From the NCBI GenBank assembly GCA_902491395.1, contig CABUHO010000008.1:1-64000 (forward strand): 64,000 nt of DNA. Reading direction: 5' to 3'. Below the pieces are notes generated by a model that saw nothing but the letters and a program-made list of their open reading frames with translations, searched no databases and had not been told where the DNA came from. Position 1 is the stretch's first letter; every line of letters begins with the position of its first letter. Origin of the DNA: an uncultured Collinsella sp. Its GTDB lineage: Bacteria > Actinomycetota > Coriobacteriia > Coriobacteriales > Coriobacteriaceae. This document shows positions 22,791-30,906 of the stretch, piece by piece. A program made the translations under genes and the position numbers.

Positions 22791-24134
22791 ATGAGCGAAC
22801 CCCTGCGCACCGTGAACGTCGGCCTGATCGGTCTGGGAACCGTCGGCGGCGGCGTGGCTCGTCTGATCAAGAGCCACCACGATGAGTACCTGGCCGCCTA
22901 CGGCATCGACCTTAAGCTGACCCGCGCCTGTGCGCTTGCCTGGGAGCAGGCCGAAGCCGCCGGTATTGAGCGCGAGGCCTTTACGAACGACTGGCACGAC
23001 GTCGTCACCGACCCCGCCGTCGACATCGTCGTCGAGCTGATCGGCGGCGAGCACCCCGCGACCGAGATCTTCACCACGGCCTTTGAGAACGGCAAGCATG
23101 TCGTCTCCGCCAACAAAGCCCTGCTCGGCCGTCACGTCGAGACGCTCGCCGAGAAGGCGCGCGAGTGCGGCGTGCAGATCAAGTGCGAGGCCAGCTGCGG
23201 CGGCGGTATCCCCATCGTCAGCACGCTCGAGCACGACCTGGTGGGCAACAAGATCCTGACCATCGCCGGCATCCTCAACGGCACCACCAACTACATTCTG
23301 TCGCGCATGGACGCCGAGGGCGCCGATTACGCCGACGTGCTCGCCGACGCCCAGGCCAAGGGCTACGCCGAGGCCGACCCGTCCGCCGACGTCGACGGCT
23401 TCGATGCCGCCAGCAAGACGGCCATCCTCGCCTCCATCGGCTTTGGCACCCGCGTGACCACCGACGACGTCTACCAGCAGGGCATCCGTACCATCGGCGC
23501 CGAGGACATCGCCCAGGCCCGCGAGCTCGGCTACACCATTAAGCTGCTGGGCATCGCCCGCAACACCGATGCCGGTGTCGACGTCCGCGTGCACCCCACG
23601 CTGATCCCCGCCGACCACATGCTCGCCAAGGTCAACGGCGCCATGAACGCCGTCTACGTGGTGGGCGACGCCGTGGGCGAGACCATGTTCTATGGTGCCG
23701 GCGCAGGCTCCTTCCCCACCGCGAGCGCCGTCGTGGGCGATATCCTGTCGCTGTCCGAGCAGATCAGCCGCGGTGTGGCACCGCTGCCCGAGATTGAGCC
23801 CTATGGCCACAACCTTGCCTTTAAGCCCATGGACGAGCTCCAGACCAAGTACTATGTGCGCCTGAAGGTCGCGGACCGCGTGGGCGCCCTGTCCGAGACG
23901 GTCGACATCTTTGCCAAGCACAACATCTCGATCTCGCTCATCAATCAGGTCGAGGATGGCAAGTCGGGCGTCACCGACACCTGCTCGGTCATCTTCCTGA
24001 CGCACCGCGCGCTCGAGAAGGACGTCCAGGCTGCCGCCGCCGAGCTTGCAGGCGTCGACTGCGTGGCCGAGGTCGCCAACGTCCTGCGTATTGAGGACGT
24101 TGAGGCCTGGACCGAAGGCGTTATGGCCAACTAG
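22791..24134 (+). CDS. hom: Homoserine dehydrogenase
   Basis: NAD(P)H-dependent reduction of aspartate semialdehyde to homoserine, the branch point to threonine and methionine. The 447-residue protein has an N-terminal Rossmann motif (VGLIGLGTVGGGVARL), VVELIGGEHPA, the catalytic-domain signature CEASCGGGIPIV...AGILNGTTNYIL with the AEADPSADVDGFDAASK loop, and a C-terminal ACT domain (VKVADRVGALSETVDIF), the usual site of threonine feedback inhibition. GAAGGAG precedes the ATG by 7 nt. It is followed by a strong terminator, so transcribed alone. Divergent from livK copy 2. Confidence 0.96.
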   Translation: MSEPLRTVNVGLIGLGTVGGGVARLIKSHHDEYLAAYGIDLKLTRACALAWEQAEAAGIEREAFTNDWHDVVTDPAVDIVVELIGGEHPATEIFTTAFENGKHVVSANKALLGRHVETLAEKARECGVQIKCEASCGGGIPIVSTLEHDLVGNKILTIAGILNGTTNYILSRMDAEGADYADVLADAQAKGYAEADPSADVDGFDAASKTAILASIGFGTRVTTDDVYQQGIRTIGAEDIAQARELGYTIKLLGIARNTDAGVDVRVHPTLIPADHMLAKVNGAMNAVYVVGDAVGETMFYGAGAGSFPTASAVVGDILSLSEQISRGVAPLPEIEPYGHNLAFKPMDELQTKYYVRLKVADRVGALSETVDIFAKHNISISLINQVEDGKSGVTDTCSVIFLTHRALEKDVQAAAAELAGVDCVAEVANVLRIEDVEAWTEGVMAN

Positions 24135-24168
24135 TTCGGTCTTCGGTATACGACATGTATGCCTGCGG

Positions 24169-24200
24169 GGCTCCCGTCCGGTCTGGACGGGAGCCTTTTT
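24169..24200 (+). terminator. Intrinsic terminator of hom
   Basis: GGCTCCCGTCC (24169-24179) pairs perfectly with GGACGGGAGCC (24185-24195), followed by TTTTTG. It lies 34 nt after the hom stop. Confidence 0.92.
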
Positions 24201-24356
24201 GTTTGTTCTCGGGGCACATTGGCGTGGCTTACGTTTGAACAACTCGACCGCTCATTGACAACCGGGGGTACCGTTCACCGATAAGCGAACGTGCTCGTTT
24301 TTGACCGCCACTATGCTGTGCTGCGTATGTCCGCACCCCCGAAGAATGGAGGCACC

Positions 24357-25106
24357 ATGTTGCTCGAGGGTAAGAAAGCAATCATCACCGGAGGCACGCG
24401 CGGTATCGGCTATGCCATCGCCTGCCGTTTTATTGAGGAAGGCGCTGCCGTCACCGTCTTTGGCTCTCGCCAGGAGACCGCCGACGCCGCCGTTGATAAG
24501 CTGACCGCAGCCTATCCCGAGGCCAAGATCTGGGGCCGTTCCTGCGACCTCACCTCACTCGAGGCCGTAACCGAGGCCTTTACCCAGGCAGCCGCCGACA
24601 TGGGCGGCCTGGACACGGTCGTCAACAACGCTGGCATCTCCCAGAGCACCCCGCTGCTCAACTACACCGCCGAGGAGTTCGCCAAGGTCATGAACCTCAA
24701 CGTGACTGCTGTCTTTAACGGCCACCATGCCGCCGCCAAGATCATGACCGAGGCCGGTCACGGCGGTACCATCACTACCACGACCTCAATGGTCGCCAAA
24801 TATGGCCAGCCCTCCGGCGTCGGCTATCCTACGTCTAAGTTCGCCGTCAACGGCATGGTCCAGTCGCTCTCGCGCGAGCTCGCCCCCAAGGGCATTCGCG
24901 TCAACGCCGTCGCGCCTGGCGTGACCAGGACCGATATGGTTGCCGCCCTGCCCGACGAGGTCATCAAGCCGCTCGTCGCCACCATCCCGCTCGGCCGCAT
25001 GGGCGAGCCCGAGGACGTCGCCAACGCCTTCGTCTTCCTGGCAAGCGACATGTCCTCCTATGTCACGGGCGCCGTACTCCCCGTCGACGGAGCCGCCCGA
25101 TCCTAA
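24357..25106 (+). CDS. Short-chain dehydrogenase/reductase (FabG-like)
   Basis: A 249-residue NAD(P)-dependent oxidoreductase of the classical SDR family. Seen: TGGTRGIG cofactor loop at the N-terminus, NNAGIS, catalytic Ser in TTTTTSMVAKYG, YPTSK (Tyr-x3-Lys) 13 residues later, and the C-terminal SYVTGAVLPVDGA. Closest in style to 3-oxoacyl-ACP reductases, but such sequences also act on sugars, alcohols or steroids. Collinsella species have bile-acid hydroxysteroid dehydrogenases of this superfamily, and nothing here proves or excludes that. GGAGG is 5 nt before the ATG at 24357. No fatty-acid genes are adjacent. Confidence 0.85.
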   Translation: MLLEGKKAIITGGTRGIGYAIACRFIEEGAAVTVFGSRQETADAAVDKLTAAYPEAKIWGRSCDLTSLEAVTEAFTQAAADMGGLDTVVNNAGISQSTPLLNYTAEEFAKVMNLNVTAVFNGHHAAAKIMTEAGHGGTITTTTSMVAKYGQPSGVGYPTSKFAVNGMVQSLSRELAPKGIRVNAVAPGVTRTDMVAALPDEVIKPLVATIPLGRMGEPEDVANAFVFLASDMSSYVTGAVLPVDGAARS

Positions 25107-25349
25107 AGGTCGAAAGCCACGGCTTTGCATCTCAACATAGATCGTTTCGGCTGCATTATGGGTCGGACGGACGCTCCAATTGCTTTCGTCCGTCTGGCCC
25201 CTTTCAATACTGCAGTTGACCTATGGAAACGAATGTTCCGAAATAATCCACACACGCAGGCGCCGCCTTCTTCACATGGCACGAGGGTCGCAAAAATAAC
25301 TTCTGATGCAAGACGACAGACCGACCCGCGCCAAGCGGCATGTCGCCAT
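25107..25349. other. Non-coding stretch at the left border of the accessory island
   Basis: No credible gene. A dyad with GGACGGACG near 25168 and CGTCCGTC near 25190 could end the SDR transcript, but it is followed only by CTGGCCCCTTTC. Base composition becomes markedly more AT-rich from here to about 34.1 kb. Confidence 0.4.
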
Positions 25350-25407
25350 TCACCGACTCGTAATTTGTTGCTCAACATAATTGCACGTTACCGCCCTTAC
25401 ACTATGG
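25350..25407 (+). promoter_or_regulatory. Shared upstream motif A of the island (promoter/operator candidate)
   Basis: TCACCGAC, 4 nt, AATTTGTTGC, 22 nt, CCCTTA, 2 nt, CT-TG: the same blocks at exactly the same spacing occur at 27421-27478. Both copies precede the first gene of a plus-strand unit of the island. TACACT at the right end could be a -10 element. Probably a common promoter or activator site. Confidence 0.65.
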
Positions 25408-25555
25408 CTAAGTAGACGGGAATTGACTCGCGACAGCAGGAACGCAACGATCAACACTTGATCTATCCCAGTGATTGTCCGCGCCTTGTCAGCAACATCT
25501 TTCTTGCCATTACTGCCACAAAGAAGTCGAATTCACACAAAAGAAAGAAACAACA

Positions 25556-26866
25556 ATGGGTATTCGTGAAGCCAAGGCAGGCGAAATTGGCAAAACATTT
25601 TTCAACGGAATGGTATGTCTGGTAATCGGTTTCTTCTTTTCCCTAATCGACAATATATTCCTTAAGATGCTGCTTGGATGGTTTCCAATGATCATCGGCG
25701 GGTTCAACGTAGTGTACGGGATTCTCCTTATCATTAATTACTCATCACACCTAAAAGAGTGGGAAGCGGCAGACGCGCATCAAGCCCGAATTGATGCCGA
25801 ACGGAGTCGCAGGCAATCCCTCAAAATCACTTACGACAGGTATCGGCGCGCACTGGATTTTTATCAAAAATGCAGCGAATTAGGGATCGACCGCCTGACA
25901 GGCAACGAAAGCAAAATCAAAATGGTTGCTGAAACGGAAGGCAGTATTTCGCCTCAAGACGCCCTCGCACTTTACCGCGAGGGCGAAAAGCCGGAAGAAA
26001 AAGTTCTGGCTGCCGTCCATTCTTATCTGCACTTCACCGAAATTGATAACGACAGAAAATCTCGTCCCGACGAGTCAGCAAACCTTATCGGCAAGGATAA
26101 ATATACACACCGGGCACAAGTCGAAATAGCACGGCTTTCAAAAAAGACGCAAGACTGCGATGCGGTGCAAAAGGGTATGGCTTCTGGCGCCTTCGTCATG
26201 CAACCGAATAAGCCCAACACGACAGCTGCAACACTTAAGGGGCAGGTTATAGGCGGTCCAGCCATGGGCGTGGCCTATGCCGCCGAAGCACGCCGGGAGT
26301 ACGAAGAGGCGCAGAAATCAGCTCGAGACCTCCAAAACAGCCTGAATGAATTCGGTGATGTTCTTTCCAGTCAAAACCATGAGGACATCTTGATCCTTAG
26401 CGAATGGCAGCGTTCAATCTACCCCTTTAAAAAACTTCTCGTAAATGTAGATGAAACTGAGAAGTTATTCTCAAAGATCAATATAGATGTCACCTCTCCT
26501 GAAATCACCGAAGGGGGCAACCTTCGTGTCTGCGTCAAAACCTCTTATAAAGAAACACCAACCATCTTGACAAAGCCCGCCATCCTTGATGGGTCGGTGA
26601 GAATAATTGCAAAATACGACGACGAAGTGATAGGCAAGGTTGTTTATTGTCCAAGTGGCTTTAATCAGCTGAATCCCGCTTTAATCATGGGTTTCGGAAG
26701 CCGTGGCGACAACTTCCGAATCATCGAATTAGAGGAGAGAAAGACAGAGCCTCTGATTTCTAAAATTCAATTTGAATTTCAACCGGTCCATCTGTGGGCG
26801 CTTGAAATCGGAGACAATCACTGGCCGGAACGCCATATCGCAAAAATACTTCAAAACAAAGCATGA
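25556..26866 (+). CDS. Membrane protein of unknown family, first gene of the island
   Basis: I do not recognise the family. The 436-residue product has two closely spaced membrane helices near the N-terminus (FFNGMVCLVIGFFFSLI and MLLGWFPMIIGGFNVVYGILLII). A long charged helical or coiled-coil region with many Ala/Glu/Arg follows, then a C-terminal part rich in beta strands (about 300-436). Topology suggests a large cytoplasmic domain. Start: ATG at 25556 has only a weak purine-rich stretch upstream. The frame is open back to a TTG at 25475, and those 27 codons include CHYCH, a possible zinc knuckle, which would match the zinc ribbons in nearby genes. Codon and base use are AT-richer than in the housekeeping genes. 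Shared motif A lies upstream. Confidence 0.75.
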   Translation: MGIREAKAGEIGKTFFNGMVCLVIGFFFSLIDNIFLKMLLGWFPMIIGGFNVVYGILLIINYSSHLKEWEAADAHQARIDAERSRRQSLKITYDRYRRALDFYQKCSELGIDRLTGNESKIKMVAETEGSISPQDALALYREGEKPEEKVLAAVHSYLHFTEIDNDRKSRPDESANLIGKDKYTHRAQVEIARLSKKTQDCDAVQKGMASGAFVMQPNKPNTTAATLKGQVIGGPAMGVAYAAEARREYEEAQKSARDLQNSLNEFGDVLSSQNHEDILILSEWQRSIYPFKKLLVNVDETEKLFSKINIDVTSPEITEGGNLRVCVKTSYKETPTILTKPAILDGSVRIIAKYDDEVIGKVVYCPSGFNQLNPALIMGFGSRGDNFRIIELEERKTEPLISKIQFEFQPVHLWALEIGDNHWPERHIAKILQNKA

Positions 26867-27097
26867 AAACAGGCTCCCAGCACCCACCCCAGCCATATTG
26901 AAGCGACAGGAAAGGAGGCACAAAAAAGTATCTTCATTCTATTTGCTTCGATAACTTAACCCGCTCATAGCATGTGAGCATGTGAAGCGCACGCCCATTC
27001 AGTCGGATCCGCAAGGACGTTAGCCAGAGCCGTCACGATCATCGAAAAGCCGCAATCTCCAATAGTCAGATTCCAAAATCCCGCGAAGATAAATTGT
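26867..27097. other. Non-coding gap after the first island gene
   Basis: About 230 nt without a credible gene or clear structure, leading into the terminator hairpin and repeat R1. Confidence 0.4.
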
Positions 27098-27330
27098 AAA
27101 GGCGCGCCGCCTGCATCAACCGCAGGCGGCGCGCCTTCTTTTCTTTGAACGGAACCGTCTCCCAGTATTCTGGCTCAGAATGGGATGCGGTTTCCCTAAC
27201 GAGCCTCTCGCGGAAACCAGGGACCGTTTCTAACGCCAATTCCGAGATGTACTATCCCGCAGAAGTCGATGCGGAAACTGCATCCCATTCTGAGCCCTCA
27301 AACTGGGATGCACTTTCCCAATGGGGCTAG
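27098..27330. repeat. Island-flanking repeat R1 (terminator plus palindromic units)
   Basis: About 235 bp that align with 33926-34165 (R2) in the same orientation at roughly three quarters identity by eye. R1 begins with the GC hairpin at 27101-27135. Two imperfect palindromic units follow, built from GGAAACCG-like and CGGTTTCC-like ends with TCCCAGT...CTGGGA-type centres (about 27152-27195 and 27270-27320). No coding potential. It could be a mobile palindromic repeat or an island boundary. Confidence 0.65.
27101..27146 (+). terminator. Strong hairpin terminator within R1
   Basis: GGCGCGCCGCCTGC (27101-27114) pairs perfectly with GCAGGCGGCGCGCC (27122-27135), followed by TTCTTTTCTTT. It should end transcripts from the gene at 25556-26866. 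Confidence 0.85.
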
Positions 27331-27420
27331 TCGTGCCATCCTAATCAAAACACGACCGCATCACGCCTCTAAGATAACCAACTCTCATATTGGAGCAAAC
27401 GCATCAGGCGGCGCAACCGC

Positions 27421-27478
27421 TCACCGACATACAATTTGTTGCACAGTAAAATCGGCTACTGGCACCCTTATCCTTTGT
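27421..27478 (+). promoter_or_regulatory. Shared upstream motif B of the island (promoter/operator candidate)
   Basis: Second copy of the motif at 25350-25407, without gaps: TCACCGAC at 27421-27428, AATTTGTTGC at 27433-27442, CCCTTA at 27465-27470. It lies 33 nt before the start of the FHA-gene operon. Confidence 0.65.
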
Positions 27479-27510
27479 TTTACGAATAAGTTCAAGGGAG
27501 GGAGAGCATC

Positions 27511-28447
27511 ATGCCAAGTAGGCAAACGCCGCTCGAGGTCATGTTCTCCCTGTTCAAGACCTCATTTGCCTTGAGCCATCGCACGCTTGCAGAACTGTTA
27601 CTATCCGATCGGCCATTAACAAACGGACGACCCACCGCCCAAATGGCGCAAGACACCAGCTGGCTTTCGCGCACAATCGTGCACTCGCAGCCAGGCTCCT
27701 TAGAAGATCGCTACTTTGCCGACTGGTCATGTGCATCAAATCGGATCCTGCACAAGCTACGGGAAAAAGGTTATTCGAACGCCGACATCTATACCGCGAT
27801 TGCATCAGCGACTGGTGCGATAGTTCAAACGCTCAGCGCCTATGGGCGCGATGGACTCCTTTACCGAAATGCCGCCTCGCGCCTCGTCGGCTGCCAGTCA
27901 GACGAAGACGACAGAGCCCTCATTTCGATCGCGCTTGTGGTTTCGACCGCCTGTTGGTGCGATCCGGCTCGTTCCATCACGTACATCATTGACCACATCA
28001 AACGTGCAGGGAACGTCCGATCGTTTACCCCCCCCCTCAAGCGTTTCTTCCAGTCCATGCGATTTGAAACAAACCGGCACCGCACATGCGCTCGGCCTAA
28101 TTAGGATCGACAACGAACTCGTCGTCGGTGGTCCCTATGCCATTGAACCATCGGCCATAGGCTCCATCATTGGAGCGCTCGCACTCGAGGATGGAGCTGT
28201 CACCGATGTTGGACCAGATGCCTCTGCCAGACATCTCCGCATCTTCACCGAGAGCAACGTTTGGTACGCACAAGACCTCGGTTCGGCCAACGGGACATAT
28301 CTAGTCGAAGCGTCCAACGGAAAGAAACTCGATATCAGCTCCGGCGCACCCGTCCAGCTACACCCCGGTGACATCCTGTGTCTGGGTCGCAGCACTACTT
28401 TTGCCGTTGTAGCTACGACGGCTGTCTTAGCAAATCAGCATTACTAA
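27511..28447 (+). CDS. FHA-domain protein gene, interrupted by a frameshift at a C9 run
   Basis: Two overlapping frames form one gene. The first (27511-28104, 197 residues, GGGAGGGAG 7 nt before the ATG) is a helical domain I do not recognise. The second, entered near 28030 and ending at 28447, encodes a forkhead-associated phosphopeptide-binding domain: GSIIGALALED, SARHLRIFTESN, DLGSANGTYLVE, LHPGDILCLGRS. A run of nine C at 28028-28036 lies in the overlap, and eight C would give one continuous protein of about 311 residues. So it is a sequencing error, a phase-variable tract or a decayed gene. FHA domains read phosphothreonine, implying a Ser/Thr kinase partner not present in the window. 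First gene of a five-gene operon. Confidence 0.7.
28028..28036 (+). repeat. Nine-C homopolymer at the FHA gene frameshift
   Basis: A run of nine C exactly where the reading frame must change to join the N-terminal helical domain with the FHA domain. Such tracts slip easily, during replication (phase variation), transcription or sequencing. Confidence 0.85.
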
Positions 28448-28466
28448 CCGTGGAAACAAGGTGACT

Positions 28467-29573
28467 ATGAGCATCACGGATGTCATCAAATACGAAGGCG
28501 ACAATCATACTTTTATCTGGAAACACCCTTCAGAGGATTTCAATACAGGCTCGCAGCTCATCGTCCACGAAACCCAAGAAGCAATTTTCTTCCTTAATGG
28601 ACAGGCCCTGGATTCCTTTGGACCGGGCAGGCATGAACTTGAGACTCAAAATCTGCCGTTACTGAACGGTATTTCGAAGATAACAACGGGCGGCGTCAAT
28701 CCCTTTCACTCAGAGGTCTACTTCGTTAACCTCATCGAGCAGATGGGCATCCGCTGGGGAACTAATTCCAAGATTCAGTTCATGGAACCAACCTATGGAT
28801 TTCCGCTTTCGCTCGGGGCGTCCGGAGAGATGGCTCTTGCTGTAAAAGAACCCCGCAGACTCCTGCTCAAACTTGTTGGAACCGAAGCGTTGCTTTCTCA
28901 GGACAAGCTGATCAGCTATTTCAAAGCTTTCTTACAAACTCGCATAAAAACTCATCTCGCCCAAGTAATTACCGAGCAAAAACTCTCTATTTTCGAACTT
29001 GATGCACACCTGGAAGAGTTGTCTGACTCGCTTAAGAACAAGCTGCTTCCCGACTTTGACGCATACGGTCTCTCGTTAACGCAAATGCTGGTTACCGCTA
29101 TCGTCAAACCCGAAGGCGACCCGGTATACGAGAAGTTCAAAGATCTCCATTTCAAGCAATATGCCGACGTGCGCGAAGCGCAGATAAAACAACAGGTCAG
29201 CATTATCGAACAAGAGACTGCGGCGCAGCGCACCGTAATCTCCGCAAAAGCACGCGCAGAAAAACGACAAATCGAAGGCTATACCTATCAACAGGAACGC
29301 AGCTTCGATGTTGCCGAAAAGATGGCACAAAACGAAGCGACTGGCGAATACGCAAACATGGGCATCGGACTAGGCGTAATGGCCGGTGTCGGCGGGACCA
29401 TGGGGTCAGTCATGACGGACGCGCTCTCGCGAGCGACCGGCACGGCTTCGACGCAGCCCATCCCTGCAGATACCAATTCGCAGCAAAGTGGTGCAAAGTT
29501 CTGTTCCGAGTGCGGCTATCGCTTCTCTGGGACCGAGAAGTTCTGTCCCGAGTGCGGAGCACGGAGGTCATAA
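28467..29573 (+). CDS. SPFH-domain protein with C-terminal double zinc ribbon
   Basis: A 368-residue protein. The N-terminal part (about 10-230) is an SPFH/band-7-like domain of the bacterial YdjI type (SQLIVHETQEAIFFLNGQAL, GPGRHELETQNLPLL, then the EVYFVNL and RWGT strand pair). A helical coiled-coil segment follows (KQYADVREAQIKQQVSII). The C-terminus has a Gly/Met-rich stretch and then CSEC...CPEC, a two-knuckle zinc ribbon. SPFH proteins assemble into membrane-associated rings or scaffolds; YdjI-type proteins recruit partners in membrane-stress responses. Start: ATG at 28467 with AAGG upstream (a GTG at 28461 is possible). The stop overlaps the next start (TAATG). Confidence 0.85.
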   Translation: MSITDVIKYEGDNHTFIWKHPSEDFNTGSQLIVHETQEAIFFLNGQALDSFGPGRHELETQNLPLLNGISKITTGGVNPFHSEVYFVNLIEQMGIRWGTNSKIQFMEPTYGFPLSLGASGEMALAVKEPRRLLLKLVGTEALLSQDKLISYFKAFLQTRIKTHLAQVITEQKLSIFELDAHLEELSDSLKNKLLPDFDAYGLSLTQMLVTAIVKPEGDPVYEKFKDLHFKQYADVREAQIKQQVSIIEQETAAQRTVISAKARAEKRQIEGYTYQQERSFDVAEKMAQNEATGEYANMGIGLGVMAGVGGTMGSVMTDALSRATGTASTQPIPADTNSQQSGAKFCSECGYRFSGTEKFCPECGARRS

Positions 29574-30247
29574 TGAAGAAGACGCAGTCATATATTGCAG
29601 TAATCCCCATAGCTCTCTTTATAGCTATCGAAAGCGTGGCAATACTTTTATTTGGGCCCTCGACCACTTTTTGGATTGAGAGCGCATTCTCTTTGGCCAT
29701 GCTCGGCCTGGTGGTTTCAGCCTTGTTATTTGGACCCCAAACGAATCTTAAGATATTTGGCATCTCAAAAATACTTGTTGTTGGCGTATCGTTTACAGTC
29801 CAATTGCTGCTAAGCATACTAGGGTCCGCGCTAAAGACAGAGGCGCTTCCAGCAATTCCAATTCTCAGCTTTCTGCTAGCAAGCGTTGCGACAACCACAC
29901 TCTTCGCAACGGGCGCTTCCGAATCCCACGCGTCTACTATTGAAGTTCAAGTTTCAAGCAAATCGCAATTCATGCAGAACCTTGAACTTCAGCTAAGACT
30001 GCTTTTAGATGAATCACCTTCAGAGTTGCGCACATCAATTATCAGCCTCTTGGAAACTACAAGTTTTGCCGACCCCACCAGCTGTGAAGCAAGCGCTCAA
30101 GTTGAAGATGAAATATTGAGCGCACTTCGTGATCTATCGCAATCAATCGAATCAAACGATATCGAAGGTACGGACTCGAAAATATCGCGTATGGCTTCGT
30201 TGATAAGGCAAAGAGCAGCACTGGTTAAAGCAAGCAAGGACAGCTAA
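29573..30247 (+). CDS. Four-helix membrane protein of unknown function
   Basis: A 224-residue protein I do not recognise. About four membrane helices lie in the first 115 residues (AVIPIALFIAIESVAILLFG, FSLAMLGLVVSALLFG, ILVVGVSFTVQLLLSILG, ILSFLLASVATTTLFA). A cytosolic helical domain follows with many Ser/Leu/Glu residues. GGAGG lies 6 nt before the ATG, inside the SPFH gene, and the start overlaps that gene's stop by 1 nt. Its stop codon in turn nearly touches the TIR-like gene. Tight coupling suggests a membrane partner of the SPFH and TIR-like proteins. Confidence 0.8.
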   Translation: MKKTQSYIAVIPIALFIAIESVAILLFGPSTTFWIESAFSLAMLGLVVSALLFGPQTNLKIFGISKILVVGVSFTVQLLLSILGSALKTEALPAIPILSFLLASVATTTLFATGASESHASTIEVQVSSKSQFMQNLELQLRLLLDESPSELRTSIISLLETTSFADPTSCEASAQVEDEILSALRDLSQSIESNDIEGTDSKISRMASLIRQRAALVKASKDS

Positions 30248-30906
30248 TGATCGATAAGGATAAATTAATCTCGCTTCTTATTTCAAAAGAAATACCGGTA
30301 AAAAAGACCCAGAGATACAAAACTATCGGCTATCGAATAAAGCTCGAGAATGGAACAGCCGTATATGTCTACGACAGCGGCGGCTTCTTTTGTCAAGGAA
30401 ATAACGCTGATCAGGTCCGAGAAGCCATCGAAGACGAAATCATTGATGAGCCAAACAACAAAGTTTTCGTTGTTTATGGCCACGATAAACCCGCACGGAA
30501 CCAACTCCAACGTCTTCTCGAAGAGTTAAATCTCGAGCCTATTTTTCTCGATAATCAGCCCATAGGGGGCCGAACAGTAATCGAACAACTGATGGAATAC
30601 ATCCCTTGCGCTAATTTCGGGATAGTACTTATGACCCCGGACGATATGGGCTATCCAAAGAATGAACAGGATCAACCGCAGCCAAGAGCTCGCCAGAACG
30701 TAGTTTTGGAGCTTGGGATGCTACTGATGAAATTTGGCAGGTCCAGAACCGCGATCCTTCTCAAAGAAGCTGACCCGCCAATAGAAAAACCGTCCGATAT
30801 AAACGGCATCTTATATCTCCCTTACAAGGATGACGTTTTTGAGATAAAGCAGAAACTAATACGGGAAATGAACAGCAAGGGGTATGAAATGGAGCAATCG
30901 AAATGA
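30247..30906 (+). CDS. TIR-like nucleotide-binding effector (PF10137-type)
   Basis: A 219-residue cytosolic protein. Residues about 72-200 match the TIR-like domain found in Pycsar and CBASS effectors: KVFVVYGHDKPARNQLQRLL, EPIFLDNQPIGGRTVIEQL, FGIVLMTPDDMGYP, then RARQNVVLELGMLL with the conserved Glu (about 155) expected for NAD+ cleavage, and NGILYLPYKD. Residues 1-65 (YKTIGYRIKLENGTAVYVYD...FFCQGNN) resemble the TBP-like N-terminal domain of RNase HIII, a nucleic-acid binder. In known systems such TIR domains deplete NAD+ on infection. Here no cyclase is adjacent, so the trigger would be different. ATG overlaps the preceding stop. Confidence 0.85.
   Translation: MIDKDKLISLLISKEIPVKKTQRYKTIGYRIKLENGTAVYVYDSGGFFCQGNNADQVREAIEDEIIDEPNNKVFVVYGHDKPARNQLQRLLEELNLEPIFLDNQPIGGRTVIEQLMEYIPCANFGIVLMTPDDMGYPKNEQDQPQPRARQNVVLELGMLLMKFGRSRTAILLKEADPPIEKPSDINGILYLPYKDDVFEIKQKLIREMNSKGYEMEQSK

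Noticed and set aside
22785..24242. A 485-codon minus-strand open frame over hom
   Set aside because: Antisense to homoserine dehydrogenase, which has all family motifs. The shadow also runs through the hom terminator.
24357..25106. Calling the SDR a bile-acid hydroxysteroid dehydrogenase
   Set aside because: Collinsella has such enzymes, but the sequence shows only general SDR motifs and no substrate-specific feature I can recognise.
25475..25555. A longer start for the first island gene adding a CHYCH segment
   Set aside because: A stop lies directly before the TTG at 25475 and no ribosome site precedes it. It is kept only as an alternative because the zinc-knuckle-like residues fit the theme of the island.
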